Positions 1 to 7,381 of a stretch of DNA of 19,059 nucleotides are shown in pieces. The first letter of the stretch is position 1, and each line of letters starts with the position of its first letter. Source of the stretch: Myxococcales bacterium (GTDB taxonomy: Bacteria > Myxococcota > Myxococcia > Myxococcales > Myxococcaceae); contig PMBV01000328.1 of assembly GCA_003153055.1 (NCBI GenBank), positions 1 to 19,059 on the forward strand. The letters are read 5' to 3'. Both the position numbers and the translations under genes were made by a program. The notes below the pieces were generated by a model. That model saw only the letters and a list, made by a program, of their open reading frames with translations. It had not been told where the DNA came from and searched no databases.

Positions 1-1
1 C

Positions 2-163
2 GACAAGAAGCGCGCCCGGCTCAACTGCATCCATCACCTCCTTGAACAGTTCCCGTACCATGAGGTGCGGCGGCAGCCCATCACCCTGCCCGCCCGGGTC
101 CACAACCCAGACTATCATCGAGGGCCCATTCCGAAGGACATGTACGTACCCCCGGTATACTGA
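2..163 (+). CDS. ppk2: Polyphosphate kinase 2 (PPK2) family, C-terminal end only
   Basis: The reading frame is open from the window edge and ends at TGA 161-163, giving 53 residues. It begins DKKRARLNCIHHLL, continues through EQFPYHEV and ends PKDMYVPPVY. This is the characteristic end of PPK2 proteins, in which a DDKxRARLNCIxHLL helix is followed by a short basic tail and a final YVP-x-Y. PPK2 enzymes move phosphate between polyphosphate and nucleotides in the cytoplasm. The catalytic Walker motifs lie upstream of the window, so the subclass (acting on NMP or NDP) cannot be judged. Recognition rests on the tail pattern alone, but the match is specific. Confidence 0.85.
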   Translation, partial: DKKRARLNCIHHLLEQFPYHEVRRQPITLPARVHNPDYHRGPIPKDMYVPPVY

Positions 164-170
164 GACCCAA

Positions 171-590
171 ATGGGACCGCGCATCCTCGTCGTCCCTGGG
201 CTGCTGACACTGCTGCTGCTCCAGGGCGGGCCGGTGACGCCCAAAGAGCTCGCCTACCCTGGGGCACGCCGGCTGGTGGAGAGCCGGGTCCTCGGCCGTG
301 AGCTGGAAATCGAATGGACCTGCTACGCCACCGGCGACGCGCTGGACCTCGTCATCGCGCATTACAGCCACGATCCCCGGCTCTCACCTGGGGCCTGGCG
401 CATGGGGGCCGACGAGCGAGGCTTTCAGAGTACGGCGGACCCAGAGCTCCATGTCGCCATCTTCCTCGCCCGAGACCTCCCGAAGCACTCACCGTGCAAC
501 GCCGAGCTCTCGGCGAGCGAGCGGACCGTGGTGCAGGTGTCGCTTGGAACTCGACGGGACCCAGAGCAGCCAGATGCGTCTTGGCGATGA
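171..590 (+). CDS. Small secreted protein of unknown function
   Basis: 139 residues from ATG 171, which lies 7 bp after the PPK2 stop; the two are probably co-transcribed. The frame is open further upstream to ATG 42, but that extension overlaps the PPK2 frame, so 171 is the better start. The Shine-Dalgarno signal is weak (GAG at 162-164). Residues 5-19 are hydrophobic (ILVVPGLLTLLLLQG) after an initial Arg, consistent with a signal peptide for export; there is no lipobox Cys. The mature part has two cysteines (in WTCYATG and SPCNAEL) that could form a disulfide. No family was recognised. The short length and the presence of other open frames across the region leave some doubt that it is real. 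Confidence 0.55.
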   Translation: MGPRILVVPGLLTLLLLQGGPVTPKELAYPGARRLVESRVLGRELEIEWTCYATGDALDLVIAHYSHDPRLSPGAWRMGADERGFQSTADPELHVAIFLARDLPKHSPCNAELSASERTVVQVSLGTRRDPEQPDASWR

Positions 591-614
591 AGGTGTCCGC
601 GACTGGATAACCCA

Positions 615-1226
615 TCACCCCGAGAGCCCGCCCAGCCCGGCCAACATGAGGCTGGGTTCGAGCATCGCGCCGACCTCGCTCGCCGAGCCTCCTTCATCCA
701 GCTCCTTGAGCCAGAGGAGCGGCCGACGGTCCGCTCCGGGCACGGGCACGAAGACGCCCAGCACGGTGACCTGGGTCGCCCCCCGGGGAACATCGAGGGC
801 CACCAGCCGCCCATTCGGGCTCAGGCCGCGCACGCCAGCCTGAACTTGAGCACGAAAGAGCCAGGCCTCGGCCACCTCGCGCACGGCGTTGGGAATCGGC
901 GCCACCCAGGGCGCTCCGGAGAGCACCGCGGCGCGGAGCGGCTTCACCCGCTCGGCATCGGAGAGCGACAGCAACAGGCCCCGAAGCCGAGCGAAGATGC
1001 TTCGGAAGCGCTCCTCGGGTGCACCCAGGGAGCACTCGGCCCGCCAGAGGGCCTCGCTCGACGTCGCCTGACATTGGAGGGCCTCCGCCTCCGCCCAGGG
1101 AGAGACGTCACGATGGCCCTCGTGCGCCACCTTCGCACGCACCTGCGCCAGGGCCGTCATGTACCGCTCGCCAGTCTTCGCCTGCCGCTCACGCACGTGC
1201 TTCTTGAGACTCTTCTTCGCCGTCAT
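615..1226 (-). CDS. Hypothetical protein with basic N-terminal AKTGE motif
   Basis: 203 residues. The ATG at 1226 is chosen because a GAGG lies 5 nt upstream on the minus strand and because the protein then starts MTAKKSLKKHVRERQAKTG. The basic N-terminus, up to ERYMTALAQVR (residue 30), matches a short motif of the type K-x-R-x-R-x-AKTGExYxxALxxVR seen at the start of many small uncharacterised bacterial proteins. Residues 45-110 are mostly helical with conserved-looking Trp and Cys. The C-terminal part (residues 130-190) looks like alternating beta strands (RLVALDV, QVTVLGVFVPV, PLLWLKELD). There is no signal peptide or membrane segment, so it is probably cytoplasmic. It converges on the preceding gene with a 24-bp gap. 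No function can be assigned. Confidence 0.75.
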   Translation of the reverse strand: MTAKKSLKKHVRERQAKTGERYMTALAQVRAKVAHEGHRDVSPWAEAEALQCQATSSEALWRAECSLGAPEERFRSIFARLRGLLLSLSDAERVKPLRAAVLSGAPWVAPIPNAVREVAEAWLFRAQVQAGVRGLSPNGRLVALDVPRGATQVTVLGVFVPVPGADRRPLLWLKELDEGGSASEVGAMLEPSLMLAGLGGLSG

Positions 1227-1436
1227 CTCGACCTCACTCGACCGAGCGGCCCCATGCGCCCCTCGATCGCGAGGGAGTCCCACGGACACCCCACCAGAGG
1301 AGAAGGCTCCCCTTTGCCCTGTCGCGGCGGCCAGGCATGAGCTGGCCGAGAGGGTTGCGCGCCGGTGGCTCGCGTGAGCAATTGGTACCGCAAGGCCCAC
1401 ACCGGTGCAATGGGCCCCGCCCCTCTCATTCGAGAC

Positions 1437-1452
1437 CGATTGGTGGCAATCG
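1437..1452. promoter_or_regulatory. Inverted repeat upstream of the CapA-family gene
   Basis: CGATTG and CAATCG form a perfect 6-bp dyad separated by GTGG, ending 35 bp before the ATG at 1488. CATACT at 1464-1469 is a possible -10 element, which would put the dyad near the -35 region, where an operator could sit. The site is short enough to arise by chance. The rest of the divergent 1227-1487 gap shows no gene. Confidence 0.2.
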
Positions 1453-1487
1453 CCTGAATCACCGGCATACTTCGATGCAAGCGCCTC

Positions 1488-2708
1488 ATGCTGACTGCTC
1501 TCTTCCTTCTCGCCGCCGCGCAGGCCCCCGAGCCGGCGCGGGTGGCCCTCGTCTTCGGAGGCGATGTCATCCCCCACGGGCCCGTGAAGTACGTGGCTCG
1601 CATGCATGACCGCCGCGACGAGGACCGCGTCACCTTGAACAGCGGCGGGTGGGACCACGTCTTCGGGCCGCTGGCCAGCGTCTTCAAGCGGCACGATCTC
1701 GCCGTCGTCAACCTCGAGTCTCCGGTGCTGGTGGGGCGCTCCATCTCCGCCGACCCCAACGCCTTCAGCGCCCAGCCGACGCTGCTCTCGGGCCTCAAGC
1801 GAGCCGGCGTCAGCGTGGCGACGTTCGCCAACAACCACAGCCTCGACCAGGACACCAAAGGCATCGCCTCGACCCGCCGGGCGATGGACGACCTCGAGCT
1901 CGCCGGCGTCGGCGCCGACGTCAACGAGGCCGCCGCCTGGACACCCCTCATCGTCGAGCGCAAGGGCTTCCGCATCGCCATCATCGCCGTCACCCGCTGG
2001 CTCAACACCCATCAGAACAAGGCAGACAAGAAGCTCCCCCACGTGCCAACAATTCCCTACCCGAGCGACCCCATCATCGGCGGCCGCTCCGTCAAGGCCC
2101 TCACCGAGCTGGTGCAGAAGACCTCGGCCTCGGTCGACGCCGTCTTCGTCGCCGTCCACTGGGGCGTCGAGTACGCCGACCGGCCCATGGTCTCCGACCG
2201 GAAGCTGGCCCAGCGCCTCATCGAAGCCGGCGCCACCGCCGTCATCGGCCACCACCCTCACGTGCTGCAACCGGTGGAGTGGATGAATCGGGCCGACGGC
2301 TCCCGAGGCCTGGTCGCCTTCTCGCTGGGCAACCTGGTCTCCAATCAAGACTTCGACGACGCCACCGGCCGCAAGCGCGACGGGGTCCTCCTCGAGCTCG
2401 TCCTCGAGCGCACCGCCGAGGGCCGCGCGGAGGTCAGCTCGGTCGAGGGCGTGCCCATCGCCACCGAGAACCGCCTCGGCTCGGGCAAGACCCGCAACGT
2501 ACAGCCGGTGCTCCTCGACGAAGAGGTGTCGGCCGTGCAGGAGCGCCTCGACGTGCTCGCCCAGCGCGACGACCGCGCCTCGAAAGACGAGCGCCAGTCA
2601 CTCGCCAAACGGCTCGCGCTCCTCAAGAAGCGCCTGGCTCGCATCGGCACCGTCATCGCCCCCGCCGCCGTCGTCGCCGGACGAGCCCAGGTGCCGACCC
2701 ACCCCTGA
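1488..2708 (+). CDS. CapA family protein (PGA_cap metallophosphatase-like)
   Basis: 406 residues. All the expected CapA/PGA_cap signatures are present in order: FGGDV (residues 23-27), VVNLESP (73-79), FANNHSLD (113-120), VAVHWGVEY (221-229), IGHHPHVLQP (253-262) and FSLGNLV (278-284). The fold resembles calcineurin-type phosphoesterases, and the Asp, Asn and His residues of these motifs would bind metal. Founding members take part in poly-gamma-glutamate capsule export or retention, but most CapA-like proteins are uncharacterised. Residues 2-14 are a short hydrophobic start that may be a minimal signal peptide. About 60 charged helical residues follow the domain (EEVSAVQERLDVLAQ), then an Ala/Val-rich end. 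No capB, capC or capE neighbours are present, so a capsule role is not supported here. No clear Shine-Dalgarno precedes the ATG. Confidence 0.94.
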   Translation: MLTALFLLAAAQAPEPARVALVFGGDVIPHGPVKYVARMHDRRDEDRVTLNSGGWDHVFGPLASVFKRHDLAVVNLESPVLVGRSISADPNAFSAQPTLLSGLKRAGVSVATFANNHSLDQDTKGIASTRRAMDDLELAGVGADVNEAAAWTPLIVERKGFRIAIIAVTRWLNTHQNKADKKLPHVPTIPYPSDPIIGGRSVKALTELVQKTSASVDAVFVAVHWGVEYADRPMVSDRKLAQRLIEAGATAVIGHHPHVLQPVEWMNRADGSRGLVAFSLGNLVSNQDFDDATGRKRDGVLLELVLERTAEGRAEVSSVEGVPIATENRLGSGKTRNVQPVLLDEEVSAVQERLDVLAQRDDRASKDERQSLAKRLALLKKRLARIGTVIAPAAVVAGRAQVPTHP

Positions 2709-2825
2709 CTCGAGGTCGACCTTCGCCCCACGACCCCACCCATGTCGGCGGGGACCCATCGCTCCTGGTTGTCAGGAGTTACCGCGCGCCCGCACTTGGG
2801 TTTGTCGTTTGCATTTCGTCGGGTC

Positions 2826-4211
2826 ATGCCGCGTCTTGATCATATCGTCGAACACCTCTATTCGCATGCGGGCGCCGAGCTGGTGCTGGAGACCAACTCG
2901 ACGGGCGTGTACCGCCAGCCTGGGAGCAGCGAGATCCCCGTGTTCAGGCAGACGCTGCGCACCGGGCAGATCCTCCTCCTCTTCGCCGACGTGGTGCCGA
3001 AAGACGACACCCAGGCGCTCTTGGCCGGGCAGCCGGTGGAGTTCCGCTACGACGCCGCCAAGGGCCCGCTCAAGGTGAACATGGAGATGCGGGGTACCGA
3101 CATTCACGTGGTGGTTCGAGCCTTCGAGCAGGTCCGCTCGACGCCCACGCCAGTGCCCCGCGAGCCGCCCACCATCGCCCTGGTGAAAATCATCTCCGAG
3201 CTCAGGCAGCGGCGGGCCACGCACCTGCACCTGAGCCCCGGGCAGCCGGCCTTCGCGCGCGTCGACGGGCAGCTGGTTCCCCTCTCGGAAGCGGGCCTCT
3301 TCACCAGCCCGCAGATCCGCGAGGCCCTGGCCACCATCGCCCCGCGCCCGGTGAGGGAGGCGGTGATGAAGGAGCCCAGCTTCGCCTTCACCAACCTCGG
3401 GCCAGAGGCGGTGTTCCACGTGCGCGCCTCCGAGGATCGCGCCGGCCTCTCGGTCGTGGTGCACCACGTGCCCCGCGAGGTTCCGACCCCGGCGGCGCTC
3501 GGCCTCCCTCCCCAGCTGCTCGAGGGTCTCACCGGTGACGGGCTGTGGGTGATGAGCGGTGCCGCCGGTCACGGCACCTCCACCACCGCGGCGGCCATCG
3601 CCCAGGCCGTGCTGAACGCCCGCGCCGCGGTGGTGTGCACGGTCGAGGCGCCCATCGAGTACGTCCTGTCGCCGGGCCACGGCGTGGTGCACCAGCTCGA
3701 AATCGGCACGCACGTGCCCTCCTTCGCCGAGGCCATGGCCCGGGCGCGCTCGGTCGACGCGGATCTCACCGTGGTGACCGAGCTCGATGACCTCGACGCC
3801 CTCGGGCAGGCGTTGGCCCTGGCCGATCGCGGCCGCCTGGTGGTGGGAGCGCTCCACGCCCGCTCCAGCGTCGATGCGACCCGCAAGCTCGTCTCGATGC
3901 TGGCCTCGCGCCGGGAGCTGCAGCTTCAGCTCGCCTCGGTGCTGCGGGGCGTCTACGCCCAGCACTTGGTGCCTGATCGCGCTGGCGGCAAGACGCTCGT
4001 CTGGGAGCTGCTCCCAGGCAACCCCGCCGTGCAGGACCTCGTCCGTGAGGGCTCCCTGGCGCAGCTCCCGCCGCTGCGGACCCACCCGCTCGAGGCCAAC
4101 CTCGTCGAGCTCGCGGCGAAGGGAGAGGTCGACGCCGAGGTCGCCGCCAAGCACGCCCCGGATCGCGCCTGGTTCGAGGAGCGGCTGGCCCAGCAGGCCA
4201 AGGCCGCCTGA
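2826..4211 (+). CDS. Degenerate PilT/GspE-family protein, probably not an active ATPase
   Basis: 461 residues from ATG 2826; an ATG at 2742 in the same frame would add 28 residues that look non-coding. Residues 1-105 are an extra domain. Residues 115-215 match the PilT N-terminal domain ([18 protein letters not shown], like ASDLHL..G.PP..R.DG). Residues 240-410 follow the PilT motor core, including [11 protein letters not shown] and [11 protein letters not shown]. The nucleotide site is damaged. Walker A reads GAAGHGTST (245-253), with Thr251 replacing the essential Lys. The Asp box reads VEAPIEYV (Asp275 replaced by Ala). Walker B reads LTVVTELDD, keeping Glu319 but losing the Gly and Arg of VGEMRD. 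The His box GALHA (341-345) remains. It may act as a regulatory or structural subunit beside genuine PilT/PilB motors; no pilus genes are nearby. It lies 70 bp upstream of purE. Confidence 0.9.
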   Translation: MPRLDHIVEHLYSHAGAELVLETNSTGVYRQPGSSEIPVFRQTLRTGQILLLFADVVPKDDTQALLAGQPVEFRYDAAKGPLKVNMEMRGTDIHVVVRAFEQVRSTPTPVPREPPTIALVKIISELRQRRATHLHLSPGQPAFARVDGQLVPLSEAGLFTSPQIREALATIAPRPVREAVMKEPSFAFTNLGPEAVFHVRASEDRAGLSVVVHHVPREVPTPAALGLPPQLLEGLTGDGLWVMSGAAGHGTSTTAAAIAQAVLNARAAVVCTVEAPIEYVLSPGHGVVHQLEIGTHVPSFAEAMARARSVDADLTVVTELDDLDALGQALALADRGRLVVGALHARSSVDATRKLVSMLASRRELQLQLASVLRGVYAQHLVPDRAGGKTLVWELLPGNPAVQDLVREGSLAQLPPLRTHPLEANLVELAAKGEVDAEVAAKHAPDRAWFEERLAQQAKAA

Positions 4212-4243
4212 CGGGCGCTCGCTCGGCGCCACATTAATCAACC

Positions 4244-4282
4244 TGAGGGTCGACCAGACGGTGGTATCGTCTGAGACCCTCA
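4244..4282 (+). promoter_or_regulatory. Inverted repeat covering the purE translation start
   Basis: TGAGGGTC (4244-4251) and GACCCTCA (4275-4282) are perfect 8-bp complements. The second arm ends on the A of the purE ATG and takes in the region where a ribosome-binding site would sit. Between them ACCA and TGGT form a smaller inner dyad. As RNA this could hide the purE start; as DNA it could be an operator. It does not match a purine riboswitch core that I can recognise. The function is inference. Confidence 0.25.
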
Positions 4283-4824
4283 TGAATCGAGTCGCCGTCA
4301 TCATGGGCAGCGCGTCCGACTGGGACACGATGCGCCATGCCGTCGAGGTCCTGGAGCGCTTCGGCGTTCCCCATGACAAGTCCGTCGTCTCGGCCCACCG
4401 CACCCCCGAATGGATGTTCGCGTTCGCCAAGGGCGCGGCCGCCCAGGGCTACGCCTGCATCATCGCCGGAGCTGGAGGCGCGGCGCATCTGCCCGGCATG
4501 GTGGCGAGCCTGACCACCCTGCCGGTGCTCGGCGTGCCGGTGCAGTCGCGCATGCTGTCGGGCGTCGACTCGCTGTTGTCCATCGTGCAGATGCCCGCTG
4601 GCGTGCCGACCGCGACGTTCTCCATCGGGCCCGCGGGAGCGACCAACGCCGCCCTGTTCGCCGTGCGGCTCTTGGCCGTGGAGGACCAGGCCCTGCGCGC
4701 GAAGCTGGTGGCGTTCCGCAAAGAGAACGCCGACAAGGCCCGCGCGTCGACCAAGGAGCTGGGGAAGGCCGAGGTCCCAGCGTCGGCGGTGAAGAAGCAG
4801 CCCAAGGGCCGCGGCCGTGGGTGA
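4282..4824 (+). CDS. purE: N5-carboxyaminoimidazole ribonucleotide mutase PurE
   Basis: 180 residues; class I PurE. It moves the carboxylate of N5-CAIR to give CAIR in de novo purine synthesis and works in the cytoplasm as an octamer. Diagnostic motifs are [12 protein letters not shown] (residues 7-18, substrate phosphate loop), SAHRTPEWM (37-45, with the catalytic His39), [13 protein letters not shown] (61-73) and [20 protein letters not shown] (81-100), with [14 protein letters not shown] after it. PurE is usually about 160-170 residues. Here a Lys/Arg/Gly-rich tail (about residues 160-180, ending [10 protein letters not shown]) extends it. Its stop overlaps the purK start by 8 nt, so the two are one translationally coupled operon. 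The ATG has only a weak GAG upstream. Confidence 0.97.
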   Translation: MNRVAVIMGSASDWDTMRHAVEVLERFGVPHDKSVVSAHRTPEWMFAFAKGAAAQGYACIIAGAGGAAHLPGMVASLTTLPVLGVPVQSRMLSGVDSLLSIVQMPAGVPTATFSIGPAGATNAALFAVRLLAVEDQALRAKLVAFRKENADKARASTKELGKAEVPASAVKKQPKGRGRG

Positions 4825-5965
4825 GCGGCGCGCCATCGGCATCCTCGGTGGAGGGCAGCTCGGGTTGATGCTGGCCGAGTCGCTCGATCGCCTCGGGCGA
4901 GACACCGTCATCCTCGAGCCGGACCCCGAAGCCCCGTGCGCCACCCGTCGGGGCAACGTCATCGCCACGCGCTTCGACGACGCCGAAGGTCTGGCCGAGC
5001 TGTTCCGGCGGGTCGAGACCGCTACCTTCGACTCCGAGAACCTGCCGTCGGCGCCGTTGGTGCGCTACTCGGCGCAGCTCGCCCCCTCGCTGTCGGTGCT
5101 CCAGGTGTCGCAAGACCGCGCCAAGGAGAAGACGTTCCTCCTCGAGCGAGGCTTTCGTGGCGTGGAGTTTCGCGTGGTGCCCAGGGGAGCCGACGTTCGA
5201 GCCGCGGCCCGGGCCTTCGGGCTGCCCTGCATCGCCAAGTCGGCCCTCGGGGGCTACGACGGCAAGGGCCAGTACCGCCTGGTGAGCGAGGCCGACCTCG
5301 AGGGCCTCCCGGAGAACGCCACCGGGGGCTGGGTGCTCGAAGAGGTGCTGTCGCTGAGCTGCGAGGTGTCGTGCGTGGTGGCCCGCGACGGCGACCGGGC
5401 CTTCACCTTTCCGGTCTTCGAGAACATTCACCGGCACCACATTCTCGACCTGACGGTGCTCCCGGCTCGCGTCCCCGCGGCGGTGCAAGAAGAAGCCAAG
5501 CGGGTGGCCCTCGGCATCGCCCAGACCCTCGACGTGCGGGGGTTGTTGACGGTGGAGTTCTTCCTCGGAGCTGGGCGCGACGGCGTCGAGCGACTGTACG
5601 TGAACGAGCTCGCCCCTCGAGTGCACAACTCCGGGCATGTCACCCGGCAGGCCTGCACTCTGAGCCAGTTCGACGCCCTGGCGAGGATCCTCTCCGGCGT
5701 GCCGGTGTCCGAGCCGCGACTCCACTCCGGTGGCTGGTGCATGGGCCAACTCCTGGGCGACCTGTGGCTGGCTCAGGGTCGCTCCGGCGGCCTGCTGGAC
5801 CTCTCGGCCTGGGCCGACTTCCCCGATGTGCTCGACGTGTATGTGTATGGGAAGCGCCAGGCCCGGCCGAACCGGAAGATGGGGCACTTCGTGGTGCGGG
5901 CCGATACGGCTGACGAGGCCGAGGCTCGGGCGCTGGCTTTCCGCGCGGCGCTGGTCCGGTCGTAA
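4817..5965 (+). CDS. purK: N5-carboxyaminoimidazole ribonucleotide synthase PurK
   Basis: 382 residues with a GTG start at 4817 inside the purE 3' end. It uses ATP and bicarbonate to carboxylate AIR to N5-CAIR, which PurE then rearranges. The N-terminal nucleotide-binding strand-loop is [14 protein letters not shown] (residues 6-19). ATP-grasp features follow: [10 protein letters not shown] (99-108), [14 protein letters not shown] (142-155, the glycine-rich ATP loop), [13 protein letters not shown] (173-185), LTVEFFL (244-250) and [14 protein letters not shown] (261-274), which carries the metal-binding Glu and Asn and the substrate loop. The C-terminus NRKMGHFVV is also typical. Length is normal for the family. 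Overlap with purE gives a fixed 1:1 arrangement, the usual bacterial order. Confidence 0.97.
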   Translation: MGERRAIGILGGGQLGLMLAESLDRLGRDTVILEPDPEAPCATRRGNVIATRFDDAEGLAELFRRVETATFDSENLPSAPLVRYSAQLAPSLSVLQVSQDRAKEKTFLLERGFRGVEFRVVPRGADVRAAARAFGLPCIAKSALGGYDGKGQYRLVSEADLEGLPENATGGWVLEEVLSLSCEVSCVVARDGDRAFTFPVFENIHRHHILDLTVLPARVPAAVQEEAKRVALGIAQTLDVRGLLTVEFFLGAGRDGVERLYVNELAPRVHNSGHVTRQACTLSQFDALARILSGVPVSEPRLHSGGWCMGQLLGDLWLAQGRSGGLLDLSAWADFPDVLDVYVYGKRQARPNRKMGHFVVRADTADEAEARALAFRAALVRS

Positions 5966-6016
5966 GGGTGGGTTGGGGTTGGGGTTGGGTTTGGGGTTTG
6001 GGGTTTGGGGTTTTGG
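5966..6016 (+). repeat. 51-nt G/T-only tract, telomere-like (GGGGTT/GGGTTT units)
   Basis: Starting on the base after the purK TAA, 51 consecutive bases are only G or T. They are built from runs of three or four G separated by one to four T: GGGGTT units early, then GGGGTTT units. There are nine runs of three or more G, enough for more than one G-quadruplex on the + strand or in the purK mRNA 3' end. The minus strand is a C/A tract. It lies between convergent genes, so it could act in 3'-end formation or simply be a slippage-prone simple repeat. The presence of the tract is certain; the function is not. Confidence 0.85.
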
Positions 6017-6292
6017 CAACAAGGGAGCCTGAGGCACCTCTTGGCCGCAGTGGTGTGGTCTTTCGTCCGGGCGGACGGCCGCCACTCCCCCTGACCCCTC
6101 GCCCCGGCGAGGGGAGTCCCGCTCTCAGGGCCGCGGGGCCCCGGACGACCGCTCTGCCCACGGTCACCTCTTGGGTGGCTGAACGTTGGCTGGGCGTCGC
6201 GGCTCGCTCGGGCCTCCACCACCGCCCTCGTTCACTCTGACTCGGGAGCTTCAGGGTTCAGGCACGGCCCTCGACCTTGAGCCCTCTGCCCG
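6017..6292. other. Intergenic remainder between purK and the FAH-family gene
   Basis: Apart from the G/T tract before it and the hairpin at 6095-6114, this stretch holds no convincing gene. A second GC-rich imperfect palindrome (GGGCCGCGGGGCCC, about 6128-6141) follows the first. The open frames across it encode low-complexity Pro/Arg/Gly sequence and are shadows. Confidence 0.6.
6095..6114. terminator. GC-rich hairpin between convergent genes
   Basis: CCCCTCGCC and GGCGAGGGG form a perfect 9-bp inverted repeat around CC (a folded RNA would open one pair for the loop). It sits between the convergent purK and the FAH-family gene and could stop transcription from either side. No T run follows on either strand, so a classic intrinsic terminator is not shown. 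The C-rich pattern also resembles dispersed REP-type palindromes of GC-rich genomes, which is an alternative reading. Confidence 0.35.
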
Positions 6293-7309
6293 TCAAGGAG
6301 ACTGGTGGACTCCGCCCAGCGCGCCGCTCGAGTCTCGCCCCTTCACCCGCACCCGCTGCTCGATGCGCCCGAACAGCGAAGTCCCGTCCGGCAGCGTCAT
6401 CTCGATGGATACGGTGTCGGCGTCCTTGAGGAACGGCGTCGTCGCTTGTCCCGTGTCGAGCACCTCGAGCGTCCGCTTCTCGGCCAGGCACGACACGCCC
6501 TTCTTCCGGTCGGCGTTCGATACGGTCCCGCTCCCGAGAATGGTGCCGGCCGTGAACCCGCGGGTCTTGGTGATGTGGCGGATCAGGTCGAAGAAAGAGA
6601 AGTGCATCTCGGGCCCTGCGTCGGGCTCGCCCACCAAGACGCCGTTGAGCCGAGTCTTGAGCGGGAGGTGCACTCGGCCGCCGCGCCAGGTGTCGCCCAG
6701 CTCGTCGAGCGTGCAGGCAACGGGCGAGAAGGCCGTGGCCGGCTTGCTCTGGAAAAAGCCGAACCCTTTGGCCAGCTCAGCGGGAATCAGGTTTCGCAAG
6801 CTCACGTCGTTGGCCAACATCACCAGGCGAATCGACGCCTCGGGGCGCTCGGCACCCATCGGCGTGTCGCCCAGCACCACCGCCACCTCCGACTCGAAGT
6901 CGCAGCCCCACGCCTCGTCACCCAGGCGAATGTCGTCGGTGGGCCCCAGAAGCTCACCGCCGCCGCCCTGGTAGACCAAGGGCTCGGTCTCGAGCGTCGA
7001 AGGGAGCTCGGCCTTCCGCGCCTTGCGCACCAGCACGATGTGATTCAGGTAGGCAGAGCCGTCGATCCACTCGTAGGCCCGGGGCAGCGGCGCCTTCATC
7101 CGAGTGGCATCGAAGGGCTCCCCCGGTTGACGACCGGTGGCCAGCGCCTGGGAGAGCGCTCGCAGCGCTGGCTCGACCTGGTCCCAGTGGTCCAGCGCCG
7201 CCTGCAGCGTGGGAGCGAGGTGAGCGGCGCGCGCCAACTTGGAGAGTTGGCGATCGACCACCACCAGCTCACCGTCACGAGAACCATCGTCGAGCGTCGC
7301 GAGCTTCAT
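6293..7309 (-). CDS. Fumarylacetoacetate hydrolase (FAH) family protein
   Basis: 338 residues. The ATG at 7309 is supported by GGAAGG about 7 nt upstream on the minus strand and by the typical start MKLATLDDGSRDG. The middle and end follow the FAH/MhpD fold: PLVYQGGGGELLGP (110-123), DEAWGCDFESEVAVVLGD (131-148) with acidic metal ligands Glu139 and Glu141, ANDVSLRN (166-173) with Asp168, SKPATAFSP (188-196), then FTAGTILGSGTVSN and a C-terminal DGTSLFG. Members cleave C-C bonds of fumarylacetoacetate, acylpyruvates or related 2-oxo acids using Mg or Mn. The N-terminal extension and the MGAERPEA segment place it with the roughly 330-residue FAH-like group found in many proteobacteria, whose substrate is uncertain. 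No tyrosine-breakdown neighbours (hmgA, maiA, hpd) are present, so true fumarylacetoacetase activity is not claimed. Confidence 0.93.
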   Translation of the reverse strand: MKLATLDDGSRDGELVVVDRQLSKLARAAHLAPTLQAALDHWDQVEPALRALSQALATGRQPGEPFDATRMKAPLPRAYEWIDGSAYLNHIVLVRKARKAELPSTLETEPLVYQGGGGELLGPTDDIRLGDEAWGCDFESEVAVVLGDTPMGAERPEASIRLVMLANDVSLRNLIPAELAKGFGFFQSKPATAFSPVACTLDELGDTWRGGRVHLPLKTRLNGVLVGEPDAGPEMHFSFFDLIRHITKTRGFTAGTILGSGTVSNADRKKGVSCLAEKRTLEVLDTGQATTPFLKDADTVSIEMTLPDGTSLFGRIEQRVRVKGRDSSGALGGVHQSP

Positions 7310-7381
7310 GGCCGTTTCCTTCCGGCGAGGCGACGAGATGTCAAGCGAGACGCCCGGCCTTGGGCTACAGTCTTGGGTCAG

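Noticed and set aside
1227..2348. Upstream extension of the minus-strand frame that ends at 615
   Set aside because: It runs antisense through the CapA-family gene; the protein-like part and the ribosome-binding site begin only at ATG 1226.
1488..2708. Capsule synthesis locus
   Set aside because: Only the CapA-family gene is present; no CapB ligase, CapC or polysaccharide genes flank it.
5966..6016. Reading the G/T tract as a real linear-chromosome telomere
   Set aside because: It lies inside a normal chromosomal gene context with genes continuing on both sides, so it is an internal tract.
4460..6085. 541-codon minus-strand frame opposite purE and purK
   Set aside because: purE and purK are certain on the plus strand; the NPNPNP-type residues in this frame only reflect the G/T tract.
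6305..7381. Plus-strand extension upstream of the HD-like gene
   Set aside because: It is antisense to the FAH-family gene, whose motifs are clear; the real start is ATG 7382.
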